The notes: generated from the letters alone by a model not told the origin. 64,000 bases of DNA from Intestinimonas massiliensis (ex Afouda et al. 2020) (GCF_900626285.1 NZ_LR131147.1:685425-749424); one strand, 5' to 3'. Counted from the stretch's first letter, positions 26,896 through 35,951 are shown. A program made the numbers and translations.

Positions 26896-28125
26896 TTATC
26901 GGTCTTGGTCGAAACGGACGGCGGCAGTAAACCGCCGGCCCGGTAATTCCTTCAAATAGCCCTGAGCCTGCAAAATAGTCAGGGCTGTGTTCACCCGCCG
27001 GGCAGGGATATCGGTACGGCCCACAATGTCATCGGCGGTGAAGCTGTGCTCCTCCAGAAGCAGGAAGATCTCCCGCTGCTCGTCTCCCAGGCGGGCAAAC
27101 TCCGCCCCGCTTTTCAGAGGCAGTTCTTTCTCCTTCGGCTGCTCCGGGGACGGAGGCGGGGCCTCCTGCTCCGCCGGACCGGGCTGAGGGGCCAGGCGGG
27201 CGTCTGCCTCCTCAGCGGTGAGGGGCGGCGGAAAGGTCAGCTTCTGGGGATATTGTCCCGTGTACTCCGACAGAATATCCCAGCCGGAGCGGACCAGCTT
27301 GGCCTCGCCCCGGGAAATCAGCAGATTGGTGCCTCCGCTCATGGGGGCGTCCGCGGGACCGGGGACGGCAAACACGTCCCGGCCCTGGTCCAGGGCGTCA
27401 TGGGCGGTGATGAGGGAGCCGCTGCGCTGTTCCGCCGCCTCCACCACCAGGATGCCCAGTGACAGGCCGCTGATGATCCGGTTCCGGATGGGGAACCGCC
27501 AGCCGTCCGGCCGGGTGCCCGGCGGATTTTCCGAAATCACCGCGCCGGAAGCCTGGATGTCCTGGTACAGCCAGCGATTGCAGGCGGGATAGACCACATC
27601 CACCCCACCGGCCAGCACGGAGATCACCCTGCCGCCGCCCTGGAGCGCGCCCTTCAGGGACGCAGCGTCGATGCCTTCCGCCATACCGGACACCACCACC
27701 GCACCGCTGCGGGCCAGCTCCATGGAGATGCGGCCCGCCATGGCCTGCCCGTAAACGGTGCATTTCCGGCTGCCCACCATGCCCACGGTCACCTCACGGT
27801 CCACCCGGGGCAGAGTGCCCTTCACATACAGGACCAGAGGGTGGTCATCCAACTGGTACAGGCGCTCCGGGTAGGCGGCGTCCTGGCAGGTGAGCAGGGA
27901 GATGCCCTGCCGGTCGCACTGCTCCAAAATCCGCTCGGCACCGTCCAGCTTCTTGTCCAGCAGAGAGCGGCGCAGACGGGACGGCAGCGGAAGCATATCA
28001 TATTCCTTTGCGTCGGCGTAGTGGGCCGCCTCCGCCGTGCCGAAATGACGGAGCAGGCCTGCCGCCACATCCGCCCGGATACCCTCCCGGGTGGTCAGCC
28101 AGATGAGATAGGATATGGCGGCCAT
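26896..28125 (-). CDS. dprA: DNA-processing protein DprA
   Basis: This 409-aa protein loads RecA on incoming single-stranded DNA during transformation. It has an N-terminal SAM-like helical part, a Rossmann-like core with VGSRKCTVYG, SGMAEGIDAASLKGAL and a GGTNLLISRGEAKLV segment, a Pro/Glu linker and a C-terminal winged helix (about 345-405). The ATG at 28125 follows GGAGAAGGAGCC and is preferred over a longer frame. It leads the dprA-topA-trmFO-plsX series. Confidence 0.95.
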   Translation of the reverse strand: MAAISYLIWLTTREGIRADVAAGLLRHFGTAEAAHYADAKEYDMLPLPSRLRRSLLDKKLDGAERILEQCDRQGISLLTCQDAAYPERLYQLDDHPLVLYVKGTLPRVDREVTVGMVGSRKCTVYGQAMAGRISMELARSGAVVVSGMAEGIDAASLKGALQGGGRVISVLAGGVDVVYPACNRWLYQDIQASGAVISENPPGTRPDGWRFPIRNRIISGLSLGILVVEAAEQRSGSLITAHDALDQGRDVFAVPGPADAPMSGGTNLLISRGEAKLVRSGWDILSEYTGQYPQKLTFPPPLTAEEADARLAPQPGPAEQEAPPPSPEQPKEKELPLKSGAEFARLGDEQREIFLLLEEHSFTADDIVGRTDIPARRVNTALTILQAQGYLKELPGRRFTAAVRFDQDR

Positions 28126-28148
28126 GGCTCCTTCTCCTTTCCAACGCG

Positions 28149-28904
28149 CTAGCGCCAGCCCTCCCACAGTACCACCGCGGCGGCTACCGCGGCGTTGAGG
28201 GATTCGCAGCGCTCACTCATGGGGATACGCACGGTCTGGTCGCAGGCGTCCAGCGCCTCCTGGCTCAGGCCCCGGCCCTCGCTGCCAATCAGGAGGACGG
28301 CCCGGCTCAGGTCGGCCTGGCGCGCATCCACCGTATCCTCCCGCAGGGCGGTGCCGATCAGCGGCAGGCCCGCCCCCTTCCGCAGCGGAAGCAACTCCTC
28401 CAGAGTACAGCTCCACACCGGGCGGCGGAAGGCCGCTCCCATGGAGGCCCGGAGGGTCTTGGGGCTGTACAGGTCGGCACAGCCCGTCAGCAGAAACAGC
28501 CCGTCGGCGTCAAACGCGTCGGCGGTGCGGAGGATGGTACCCACATTTCCCGGGTCCTGCACCCCCTCCAGGGCCAGATACCGCCTGCCGGGCAGCGTGT
28601 CCGGCAGGGCGCTGGCGGGACGTTTGGCGGAAAAGAGCACCCCCTGGGGGGTCTCCATGGGGCTGATATACTCCATCAGCCCCTGGGGCACCTCCACCGC
28701 CCGCACATCCGGGGGCAGCTGGGGCAGCTCAGTTCCCTGGGTACATACCACCGCGGTCAGCTCAGCTCCCCACTGGAGGGCCTCCCGGAGCAGCTTGCCG
28801 CTGTCCCCCAGGTACTCCCCGGTCTTGTTCCGGTAGCTGTGGGAAGAGCCCAGCTTCCGCAGGTGGGTCATCAGGGGGTTGGAGCGGCTGGTGATCTGTT
28901 CCAT
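28149..28904 (-). CDS. SpoU-family (TrmH-like) RNA 2'-O-methyltransferase
   Basis: This 251-aa protein has an N-terminal RNA-binding substrate domain (about 1-95) and a C-terminal SPOUT domain with ALEGVQDPGNVGTILRTADA, the family N(V)G..R motif, LLIGSEGRGLS and RIPMSERCESLNAAVAAAV. The target is probably rRNA 2'-O-ribose, but the exact nucleotide cannot be read from sequence. The ATG at 28904 has GAGGGCGG upstream; the longer frame is not coding. It lies directly downstream of ktrA. Confidence 0.9.
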   Translation of the reverse strand: MEQITSRSNPLMTHLRKLGSSHSYRNKTGEYLGDSGKLLREALQWGAELTAVVCTQGTELPQLPPDVRAVEVPQGLMEYISPMETPQGVLFSAKRPASALPDTLPGRRYLALEGVQDPGNVGTILRTADAFDADGLFLLTGCADLYSPKTLRASMGAAFRRPVWSCTLEELLPLRKGAGLPLIGTALREDTVDARQADLSRAVLLIGSEGRGLSQEALDACDQTVRIPMSERCESLNAAVAAAVVLWEGWR

Positions 28905-28915
28905 GCAGGCCGCCC

Positions 28916-29569
28916 TCACAGATCCTGGAGCCGGTTTACGTCCTCCGTCCGGCCCACAGCCACCACCGTGTCTCCCGCCTCCATCTGCGTATCGGGACCG
29001 GGTGTGACGTTGAAGGTCTCCACACCCTTTTTCCGCACGGCGATGATATTTACCTTGTACCTGGCCCGCACATTCAGGTCCAGGATGGTCTTGCCCTGCC
29101 ACTCCCGGGGGATGGCGGTCTCCACGATGCCGAAATCTTCGCTGAGCTCAATGAAGTTGAGCACGTTGGAGCTGGACAGGCTCTGGGCCAGCTTGACCCC
29201 CATCTCGTGCTCGGGGAACACCACCCGGTCGGCGCCGATCTTCTCCAGCACCTTCCGGTGGACATGGCTCTGGGCCTTGCAGATGACCCGGCGAACCCCC
29301 AGTTCCTTCAGGTTCAGGGTCACCAGGGCGGAGGTACCGATATCTACGCCCACAGCCACAATGGCACAGTCGTAGTTGCGCACACCCAGGGCCCGGAGCA
29401 CCGCCGGGTCACGGGCGTCCCCGGTCACCGCGTGGGTGACCTTGTCGGCCACCTTCTCCACGTTCTCCTCGGAATCGTCCAGCGCCAGCACCTCATGGCC
29501 CAGAGCGCTCAGTTCCGTGGCCACGGCTGTGCCGAAGCGGCCCAGGCCGATAACTACAAAGGTTTTCAA
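28916..29569 (-). CDS. ktrA: Ktr potassium uptake regulatory subunit KtrA (single RCK)
   Basis: This 217-aa cytosolic RCK protein begins FVVIGLGRFGTAVA (Rossmann GxGxxG), binds ATP/ADP in the family and gates KtrB. An RCK-C subdomain occupies about residues 135-217. It lies 29 bp downstream of ktrB. With trkAH it is the second K+ uptake system in this window. In many Firmicutes RCK-C domains of KtrA bind c-di-AMP; whether this one does is not evident. Confidence 0.93.
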   Translation of the reverse strand: MKTFVVIGLGRFGTAVATELSALGHEVLALDDSEENVEKVADKVTHAVTGDARDPAVLRALGVRNYDCAIVAVGVDIGTSALVTLNLKELGVRRVICKAQSHVHRKVLEKIGADRVVFPEHEMGVKLAQSLSSSNVLNFIELSEDFGIVETAIPREWQGKTILDLNVRARYKVNIIAVRKKGVETFNVTPGPDTQMEAGDTVVAVGRTEDVNRLQDL

Positions 29570-29598
29570 CGGTTACACGTCCTTCCGGAACAGATCGT

Positions 29599-30981
29599 TC
29601 AGCCGATCATCACATTCATTTCAGGATATCTGATCTTGGCCGTACTTCTCCCCCGGGTCATCAGTGCGATGGAGAAGGAGAGCACGCCCACCCGCCCGGT
29701 ATACATGAGCAGGATGATCAGGGTCTGGGAGAAGGGACTGAGGGTGGGGGTGATGCCGGTGGTCAGGCCCACCGTGCCCATGGCGGAGGCCACCTCGAAG
29801 GCGCAGTCCAGATAGGGCAGGTTTTCCACGGTGGAAATCATCATGGAGCCCAGCAGGAACAAAAACAGCATCACCAGCGCCAGGGTCATGGCGTTGAGCA
29901 CCCGGCGGTAGGGGATGGTACGGCCCCGGAAGGTGACCTGCTCCCGCCCGGCCAGGCCGGAGCGGAGGGCCAGCAGCAGCACCGCCACGGTAGCCGTCTT
30001 GAGGCCGCCGGCCGTGGAGCCGGAGGAGCCGCCGATGAGCATGAGGATGGAGGAAAAGGCCTTGCTTGTGTCGCTGAGGCCCCCCTGCCCCACCGCGTCA
30101 AAACCGGCAGTGCGCAGGGTCACCGACTGGAACAGGGCGTTATAGACTTTCTGTCCCAGGGTCATATTCCCAAAAACAGCGGGATTGCTGTACTCCTCCA
30201 CAAAGAAGAAGGCCGTGCCGCCCACAATCAGCAGGAGGGTCATCAGCAGCACCATCTTGCTGTACACCGACAGGCGGTGGATGGAACGCTTCTGGATGAT
30301 GTCTTCCCACACGAAAAAGCCCAGGCCGCCCACCACAATGAGGCAGGCGATGGTGAGAAGTACCACCGGATTGTTATTGTACCCCACCAGGCTGGAGAAG
30401 GCGCCGAACTCGCCCCCCAGCAGGTCAAAGCCGGCGTTGCAGAAACCGGAAACCGAATGGAAGATGCCCCTCCAGATGCCGCCCGGCAGTCCGAAATCGG
30501 GGATCATGCAGGCGGACAGGATTACTGCCCCGATCCCCTCTATCAGGAAGGTACCCATCAGGGCGTGGCGCACCATGCGCACCACCCCGTCCAGGTCGTT
30601 CAGGTTCAGGGTGGACACCATGATGAGCCGCTCGGACAGGCCGATCCGCCGGTGGAGGGCAAAGGACACCAGGGTGATGACCGTCATAAAGCCCAGGCCC
30701 CCCAGCTGGATCATGGCCAGGATGACCACCTGCCCGAACAGGGACCACTGGAGCCAGGTGTCCGCCAGAATCAGTCCGGTGACGCAGGTGGCGGAGGTGG
30801 CGGTGAACAGTCCGGTGAAAAAGCCGGCGCTCTGCCCGTCCCGGGACGCGATGGGCAGGGTGAGCAGCAGCGCCCCCACCAGAATGATAACTGCAAAGGA
30901 AACCGCCACCACCCGGGTGGGGTTCAGGCTCCGGCTGCGGACAAATACATCCCGCATCCAGAGGGCGATTCTTCTGATCAC
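29599..30981 (-). CDS. ktrB: Ktr potassium uptake channel subunit KtrB
   Basis: This 460-aa polytopic membrane protein of the TrkH/KtrB superfamily has filter segments TSATCVTGL near 70, FHSVSGFCNAGFDL near 183, LRTAGFDAVG near 293 and SAMGTVGLTTGI near 412. The start is GTG at 30981 with GGGAGG 6 bases upstream. It is cotranscribed with ktrA. A hairpin lies just upstream of its ribosome site. Confidence 0.93.
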   Translation of the reverse strand: MIRRIALWMRDVFVRSRSLNPTRVVAVSFAVIILVGALLLTLPIASRDGQSAGFFTGLFTATSATCVTGLILADTWLQWSLFGQVVILAMIQLGGLGFMTVITLVSFALHRRIGLSERLIMVSTLNLNDLDGVVRMVRHALMGTFLIEGIGAVILSACMIPDFGLPGGIWRGIFHSVSGFCNAGFDLLGGEFGAFSSLVGYNNNPVVLLTIACLIVVGGLGFFVWEDIIQKRSIHRLSVYSKMVLLMTLLLIVGGTAFFFVEEYSNPAVFGNMTLGQKVYNALFQSVTLRTAGFDAVGQGGLSDTSKAFSSILMLIGGSSGSTAGGLKTATVAVLLLALRSGLAGREQVTFRGRTIPYRRVLNAMTLALVMLFLFLLGSMMISTVENLPYLDCAFEVASAMGTVGLTTGITPTLSPFSQTLIILLMYTGRVGVLSFSIALMTRGRSTAKIRYPEMNVMIG

Positions 30982-30995
30982 GATGGGACCTCCCG

Positions 30996-31019
30996 GCGCG
31001 GGTTATCGGTATCCCGCGC
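30996..31019 (-). promoter_or_regulatory. Leader hairpin upstream of ktrB
   Basis: GCGCGGGATA pairs with TATCCCGCGC-type sequence (30996-31005 with 31010-31019), leaving the GGGAGG ribosome site just downstream. It could be a structural element of the ktr leader; it is much too short to be the known c-di-AMP riboswitch. Confidence 0.35.
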
Positions 31020-31034
31020 ACCTGTGTTTTACGC

Positions 31035-31073
31035 AGAAAAGCATACCGAAGGAAATACTTCCTCCGGTATGCC
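31035..31073 (-). terminator. Rho-independent terminator after the 39-aa ORF
   Basis: The stem GCATACCG...CGGTATGC (31041-31072), with inner pairing GGAA/TTCC, is followed on the minus strand by TTTTCTG. It lies 9 bases after the small ORF stop, which supports that ORF being a real transcription unit. Confidence 0.75.
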
Positions 31074-31081
31074 AGTTCTGA

Positions 31082-31201
31082 TTAGTCCAGGGGCTTCATG
31101 GTGGGGATTTGAGTTCTGACCGTTTCATCTTGTTTCAACATAGCCTGTTGTGCCATAAAACCGCCACCTTCATGACATTCTTCATACAGCTTTGATTCCA
31201 T
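31082..31201 (-). CDS. Small ORF, 39 aa, unknown (candidate)
   Basis: A 39-aa reading frame runs from ATG 31201 to TAA 31082, with AGGAAGG 6 bases upstream and a terminator straight after. The peptide begins MESKLYEECHEGGGFMAQQA, is mixed in charge and has no signal or membrane segment. No family is recognised. It sits at the junction between the ktr operon and the mobile element, so it may be the last backbone gene or the first gene of the element. Confidence 0.45.
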   Translation of the reverse strand: MESKLYEECHEGGGFMAQQAMLKQDETVRTQIPTMKPLD

Positions 31202-31236
31202 TTCATGCCTTCCTGCGCCGTTTGGTTTTGAGCAAA

Positions 31237-31318
31237 AGTTGTGGGAAAGTTGTAAAAAGTTGTAGTGGCTCAGAATTGGCCCGAAGATGGCTTAAAATTG
31301 GCACAATGAATGGCTACA
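31237..31318 (+). repeat. Iteron-like repeats and 22-bp-spaced TTGGC motifs upstream of the rep-like gene
   Basis: AGTTGT occurs three times (31237, 31248, 31258) at 10-11-bp intervals, about one helical turn. Then TTGGC appears at 31276 and 31298, exactly 22 bp apart. The second has the context AATTGGCACAAT, also found at 44193 before the Tad operon. The gap 30,982-31,491 otherwise holds the ktrB leader hairpin, a terminator and the small ORF. Possible roles are origin iterons or operators. Confidence 0.45.
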
Positions 31319-31491
31319 TTGCTTTGAAAGGCAACAGCCCCAGGAAGAGTAAAGCCTGCATGGATACTGCCAGCATCAGCAAGCAGATTCATACAGAAAC
31401 AAGTATAGCATAAGCCCCAGAGATGTTCAAGTCAACGATTTTTTCGCAGTGCAATCCAATTTCATACCTTATATATAAAAAGGAGATTCTT

Positions 31492-32631
31492 ATGCCAGCC
31501 TATCAATTACAAATTAAACAGGTGGTGGACTATCCACGTTGTCGGATTTACCGACAGTTTATCCATCGTCTGATAGATGACCGGAGCATTCGCGCAAGCG
31601 GCGGCTCCGGCCTTTTTTATTATACCGTGCTTTGCAGCTTTGCAAACTTCCGCACCTCATACCGGCGAATTGATGGCATCAGCTACACCGTCTACCCCGG
31701 CGAATGGGTCTGTACGCTCAAAGAGCTTTCTCAATGGTTTCGGACTCGTTTCCAGTGTCAGGCGCTTTCCATCCTGGGAGAGCTTCAGCAGCGTCATCTC
31801 ATTGACTTCTCCTCTCTGGGGCGAGGGAATGTGATCCGCTATAAAATCCGGAACTGGGCCCGGCATAACACAGTTCTGGAGTATAACGCTCCCTGTCAAA
31901 AGGACACCGGTTTTTTCTTTCTGCCGGTATCCATCGTTACTGATCTGATCAGCTCTGACCGCTGTTCTGAAATGGACATCGTGCTGGATCTATGGGTCTC
32001 AGCCATCTACAACGACAGTCAAGTGCAGGGGTCGGCGCTTGGGCCTGTAGCCTATTTTCGCAACGGCACCGGCAACCCTTTGGTCACCTATACGGAACTT
32101 GCTGCTCGCTGGGGCCTTTCCCGGGCCACCGTTGGCCGTGTTCTTAAAAAGCTGTCCGCCCTGGACTATATTTCCCTCATGTCCTTCCCCGGCCGCCACG
32201 GCAGCGTGATCTATCTTAAAAACTACTTGTCCACCATGTTCGAAATATCTGATGTGATGGTGGACAAAGAGGAGGTCGCTATGACACTCAATATCCGTCT
32301 GGAGCTTCCTGCGGAGGGCTGTGTTGACCAGGAAGAGCCCACCATGGAGCATGAGGTCATCGTTTCAGACGAACTCTCCAGCGTTTCAAAAACTCACATT
32401 GAAATCATCCTGCAGAAAATGGCGCAAATCCTGATGGCACAAGGGATTTCGTGCTTTGGATGCTCCCTCTCTCACTACAAGTTATATCCTTTATCGGGCG
32501 ACTGCCGGGAAGTATTACTACCCCGCGCGCGCGATCAAACGGTGCTGCGCTTAGGCCTGGCTGTGTTGTGCGGCAACAAGCAGGTCGCAAGTTTTGAACT
32601 TACTCTCAACCCCATTGTTGAAAACGATTAA
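31492..32631 (+). CDS. Replication-initiator-like helix-turn-helix protein of the mobile element
   Basis: This 379-aa protein has an N-terminal domain (about 1-130) with winged-helix character (WVCTLKELSQWFRTRFQCQA then LSILGELQQRHLI) and a second HTH around 215-250 (VTYTELAARWGLSRATVGRV). The last 100 residues are poorly conserved in look. The layout resembles plasmid/ICE replication initiators and replisome-organiser proteins, but I cannot assign a precise family. The ATG at 31492 has AAAAAGGAG 6 bases upstream. It is followed by the S1-domain gene and preceded by iteron-like repeats. Confidence 0.6.
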   Translation: MPAYQLQIKQVVDYPRCRIYRQFIHRLIDDRSIRASGGSGLFYYTVLCSFANFRTSYRRIDGISYTVYPGEWVCTLKELSQWFRTRFQCQALSILGELQQRHLIDFSSLGRGNVIRYKIRNWARHNTVLEYNAPCQKDTGFFFLPVSIVTDLISSDRCSEMDIVLDLWVSAIYNDSQVQGSALGPVAYFRNGTGNPLVTYTELAARWGLSRATVGRVLKKLSALDYISLMSFPGRHGSVIYLKNYLSTMFEISDVMVDKEEVAMTLNIRLELPAEGCVDQEEPTMEHEVIVSDELSSVSKTHIEIILQKMAQILMAQGISCFGCSLSHYKLYPLSGDCREVLLPRARDQTVLRLGLAVLCGNKQVASFELTLNPIVEND

Positions 32632-32643
32632 GGAGGCATAACC

Positions 32644-33712
32644 ATGAAGAAATTTGACGAAAAGAATGTTGCTGAAAACCCGCTGTACTACTGCAGAGGG
32701 TGAACCCGTTTTGGAGGATGATTTCGCTCCGGTGGAGGAGCAGGTGCCTGAAGCCGCTGCTCCCCGGGCGCCCGCTCGCCGGCGGAATGTGCAGACGCGC
32801 CGTGAGCCCTCTATCCTGACCATCCGCAGCCGCGAGGATGTAGAGACGGCGGAAGACCGTGAGGATGTCATCTGGCATGAGATCCACAACGCCTACCGTA
32901 CCCGCCGTATTCTGACGGGCCAGCTGGGCGGCATCGAGCAGCTGGACAACCGTAAGACGGTGGCCGTGGTGGACTACAAGGGTTTCCGCATCATCATTCC
33001 CATCAAGGAAATGATGATCAACCTGGGGCGCAGCCCTTCTGGCCAGGACTACGCCGACCTGATGCTGCGCCAGAACAAGATTCTGGGCAACATGCTGGGC
33101 GCCGACATCGACTTTGTGGTGCGGGGCATTGACTCCAAGACCCGCAGCGTGGTCGCCAGCCGCCGGGAGGCGATGATGCGTAAACGCCAGATCTTCTACT
33201 TCGATTTGGATGCTGACGGCATGTACCGTGTCTACGAAGGCCGCATCGTGCAGGCCCGTGTGATCGCCGTGGCTGAGAAAGTTATCCGTGTGGAAGTGTT
33301 CGGCGTCGAGTGTTCCATCCTGGCCCGGGATCTGGCCTGGGACTGGATCGGCGACGCCCATGAGCGGTTTGCCGTGGGCGATGAGGTGCTGGTCCGCATC
33401 CTCAGCGTGCGGCGCGAGAGTCCGGAAGACCTGAGTATCCGGGCTGACATCAAGAGCACTTCGGAAAACACTGACCGGGATAATCTGCAGAAGTGCCGCA
33501 TCCAGGGCAAGTACGCCGGCAAGGTCACCGATGTCCACAAGGGCGTCGTCTATGTCAGGCTTTCCAACGGCGTCAATGCGGTGGCCCACTCCTGCTATGA
33601 CTACCGGATGCCCGGAAAAAAGGATGATGTGTCCTTTGCCGTCACCCGCCTGGACATGGAGCGTGGCGTAGCCGTGGGCATCATCACGCGGATCATCCGG
33701 CAGAACCTGTAA
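32644..33712 (+). CDS. S1-domain RNA-binding protein of the mobile element, with a +1 frameshift near its start
   Basis: The main reading frame (from 32654) encodes about 350 residues: a Glu/Pro/Arg-rich N-terminus, a central domain (VAVVDYKGFRIIIPIKEMMI) and two S1-like beta-barrel segments (YEGRIVQARVIAVAEKVIRV; CRIQGKYAGKVTDVHKGVVY). The best start by far is the ATG at 32644 after AAGGAGGCATAACC, but that frame stops at TGA 32701-32703 after 19 codons (MKKFDEKNVAENPLYYCRG). Reaching the main frame needs a +1 shift. It could be a real mutation, programmed frameshifting or a sequencing error. A decayed copy of the 3' end is found at 42.4-42.5 kb. Confidence 0.7.
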
Positions 33713-33724
33713 TAACATAGTATT

Positions 33725-33780
33725 AAGCCCCCGCTCCAGTAAGGCACAAGCAAGTGTGTTGCTGGAGCGGGGGCTTTCCT
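33725..33780 (+). terminator. Rho-independent terminator after the S1-domain gene
   Basis: The stem AAGCCCCCGCTCCAG (33725-33739) pairs with CTGGAGCGGGGGCTT (33762-33776), followed by TCCTGTG. A closely related hairpin is at 42533-42587. Confidence 0.8.
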
Positions 33781-33844
33781 GTGTGTAAATATAGAAGCCT
33801 TATATTATACGATTTGATTGTCGGTAATCCGAGCTCCATTTGTT

Positions 33845-35248
33845 TTAGAAATTGGATAAACTGTATATTATCATCCCTGTTCTATCCACAAGCATTTTCT
33901 CAAACATTTTTGGTTTTACAATACAGCAGTATATTGTAATTGCACTCAGCATTACTAAAAACACCAAAAACATCGTCTTCAATAAAGCAAATTGTTTGAT
34001 AATTGTATAAACACCCGATATTGCTCCAAATAGAATGATCATCGCTAGAACTCTTTTTATTGTGTGTTTTTTCTTAGTATTCGGATTAGTGTAAAATCTA
34101 ATCGAGAAAAACGAGCAAAATAGAGTTAAAACGTTTAAAGTAAATATTGATATTACAATCAAATCGGATAGTTGTAAGATAGCCTCCGGAAATTTCAAAA
34201 CCAGTATTATTGTCACTATGATTGTGCCTATGATAGAAACTGTCATATATGTAATATTTTTTGCTTGCACAAGTTTCGATTTTGCAGTTGCCGAAATAAG
34301 CGGCAACACCAAAGTTTCCTCTTCAAGTCCAAAATAATTGAAACCATACATGAGAGCAAAATCTATAATAAAGAAAGCCTGTACGGTATAAAGAAAATCA
34401 GCCTCTTTTGTAATGAATATGGTCATAATTGTATATACCAGCGCAGATATAATAAGGCTCATTTTATACTTGAACAGAAAGTAGAATTCCCTAATTAATA
34501 GCATAAACAGTGGGGTAATATTTTTCTTTCTAATTATGCACCGAGACATAATACTTTGTTTTGATTTGCGGGAGGAATACTTTCTAAATTTTCCCAAAAA
34601 GGAAAGCTTTGAAAAAAGGCAAAAAACAGCTAATATAATGGCATAGAAACTGCCAAAGAATATAAGCCGTTCATTTCCAATAGTTTTGATAATATGGGGG
34701 CTGAAAGAGCAGAATAGCTTCAGTGCGATTGAAATCCACATAACAATGGAAAGAATACTTTTAGCAAAGATTCTGGAAGAAATGATTGCATATGCTTCTT
34801 CAATGCAATCAAGAGCAATCATTATCAGTAACCATACCAATATGACTTCCCACAAGTTGTTCTCGTTTAAATAGATAGTAAAGAACAGTTGCGTTCTATA
34901 CAGCCAATCAGAAGGTTGCAGTATATTGCTTACCATTCTTACAAATAGTATTTCAAGCCGAGTCACTGCATATCTTTTTTCAATTCCATAGCATAATTCA
35001 GACTCTGTAAGTCTTTCAATATGGGCGCCAAAACACTTTATTCCTGAAAAGAAAATGACCAAGGACGACATATTATAGTTTGTCGAAAACATTAAATTGT
35101 TAAACAGCAGGAATCCAAACATCCAGATAGTGGAATTAAGGAGCATTGAAAATATATAGATTCCCCACTTTTTTTCTGCTTTGTATTGTCCAAAGGAAAT
35201 AAAACTCGCATACCAGATTAAATACCGCAATTTACTCTGCTGCTTCAT
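33845..35248 (-). CDS. ABC transporter permease of the bacteriocin-like cluster (ABC-2-like)
   Basis: This integral membrane protein of about 467 aa has roughly 10-12 hydrophobic segments arranged in two halves and no recognisable enzymatic motif. It is encoded directly after an ABC ATPase gene, which it overlaps, so it is most likely the membrane half of that transporter. The ATG at 35248 follows GAGG by 9 bases and is preferred over TTG 35257. It is strongly AT-rich compared with the backbone. Probable role: export of the peptide or producer self-protection. Confidence 0.65.
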   Translation of the reverse strand: MKQQSKLRYLIWYASFISFGQYKAEKKWGIYIFSMLLNSTIWMFGFLLFNNLMFSTNYNMSSLVIFFSGIKCFGAHIERLTESELCYGIEKRYAVTRLEILFVRMVSNILQPSDWLYRTQLFFTIYLNENNLWEVILVWLLIMIALDCIEEAYAIISSRIFAKSILSIVMWISIALKLFCSFSPHIIKTIGNERLIFFGSFYAIILAVFCLFSKLSFLGKFRKYSSRKSKQSIMSRCIIRKKNITPLFMLLIREFYFLFKYKMSLIISALVYTIMTIFITKEADFLYTVQAFFIIDFALMYGFNYFGLEEETLVLPLISATAKSKLVQAKNITYMTVSIIGTIIVTIILVLKFPEAILQLSDLIVISIFTLNVLTLFCSFFSIRFYTNPNTKKKHTIKRVLAMIILFGAISGVYTIIKQFALLKTMFLVFLVMLSAITIYCCIVKPKMFEKMLVDRTGMIIYSLSNF

Positions 35249-35951
35249 GGCCAACAACCTCTATAAAAATTTGCTCTAAATCCACCCCGTTGTCTTTTTC
35301 TATATTCCCGCAACGAACAACACTTCCTTGATTTATTATAATGTATTTATTGCAAAGATTTTGGATAGTTTCAAGAATGTGTGAAGTAATAATTACAGTT
35401 GAGCCATGCTCCACTAGGTGTTTCAAATGCTGTTTTATCTCAAAACAAACAATTGGATCTACTGACTCAAAAGGCTCGTCAAGTAAAAGAACACGCGGCT
35501 CATGTACTATTGCAGCACAAAACTCAATTTTCTTTTTTGTGCCCGCAGAATACTTCTTTATGGATCGGTGTAGCTCTGATTCAAAATTGAACTTATTTGC
35601 AATAAACAATACTCTTTCCGTAATCATGTCTGGCGGATAATTGTTAAGAGCTGCAATTAAGCACAAATATTCAAACCCCGTCATTTTTAAATGAACACCA
35701 GTTATCTCTTGCATTACGCCAATCATACTTCTAATTTTGTAATCGTTCGTACCATTTAGAGGCATATCATCAAATATGATATTTCCTCCTTGCATTTCTA
35801 AAATGCCCGTTAACAGCTTAATAAGTGTGGTTTTTCCAGCAGCATTTGGTCCCAGTATCGCAAACAAGTCTCCATCATCGACATTAAAAGATACTTGCTG
35901 TAAAACGCATTTATCAGCGTATGAAAAGTTCAAATCCGAAACTCGAATCAC
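35232..35951 (-). CDS. ABC transporter ATP-binding protein of the bacteriocin-like cluster (1)
   Basis: This 239-aa ATPase has Walker A GPNAAGKTT (about 35-43), a Q-loop (GVMQEITG), the signature SAGTKKKIEF (a non-canonical SAGTK in place of LSGGQ) and Walker B VLLLDEPFESVD, followed by the H-loop in ITSHI. It lacks transmembrane segments and pairs with the permease that overlaps its end. Its start overlaps the stop of the 126-aa gene by 4 bp. Drug/peptide-export type ATPase (CcmA-like). Confidence 0.88.
   Translation of the reverse strand: MIRVSDLNFSYADKCVLQQVSFNVDDGDLFAILGPNAAGKTTLIKLLTGILEMQGGNIIFDDMPLNGTNDYKIRSMIGVMQEITGVHLKMTGFEYLCLIAALNNYPPDMITERVLFIANKFNFESELHRSIKKYSAGTKKKIEFCAAIVHEPRVLLLDEPFESVDPIVCFEIKQHLKHLVEHGSTVIITSHILETIQNLCNKYIIINQGSVVRCGNIEKDNGVDLEQIFIEVVGHEAAE

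Noticed and set aside
30982..31081. Possible c-di-AMP (ydaO-type) riboswitch before ktrB.
   Set aside because: Only one short hairpin and a terminator belonging to the small ORF are found; the region is too short for that riboswitch.
31192..31413. A 73-codon plus-strand frame in the element's left noncoding region.
   Set aside because: No ribosome site, it runs through the iteron-like repeats, and its translation has no protein-like pattern.
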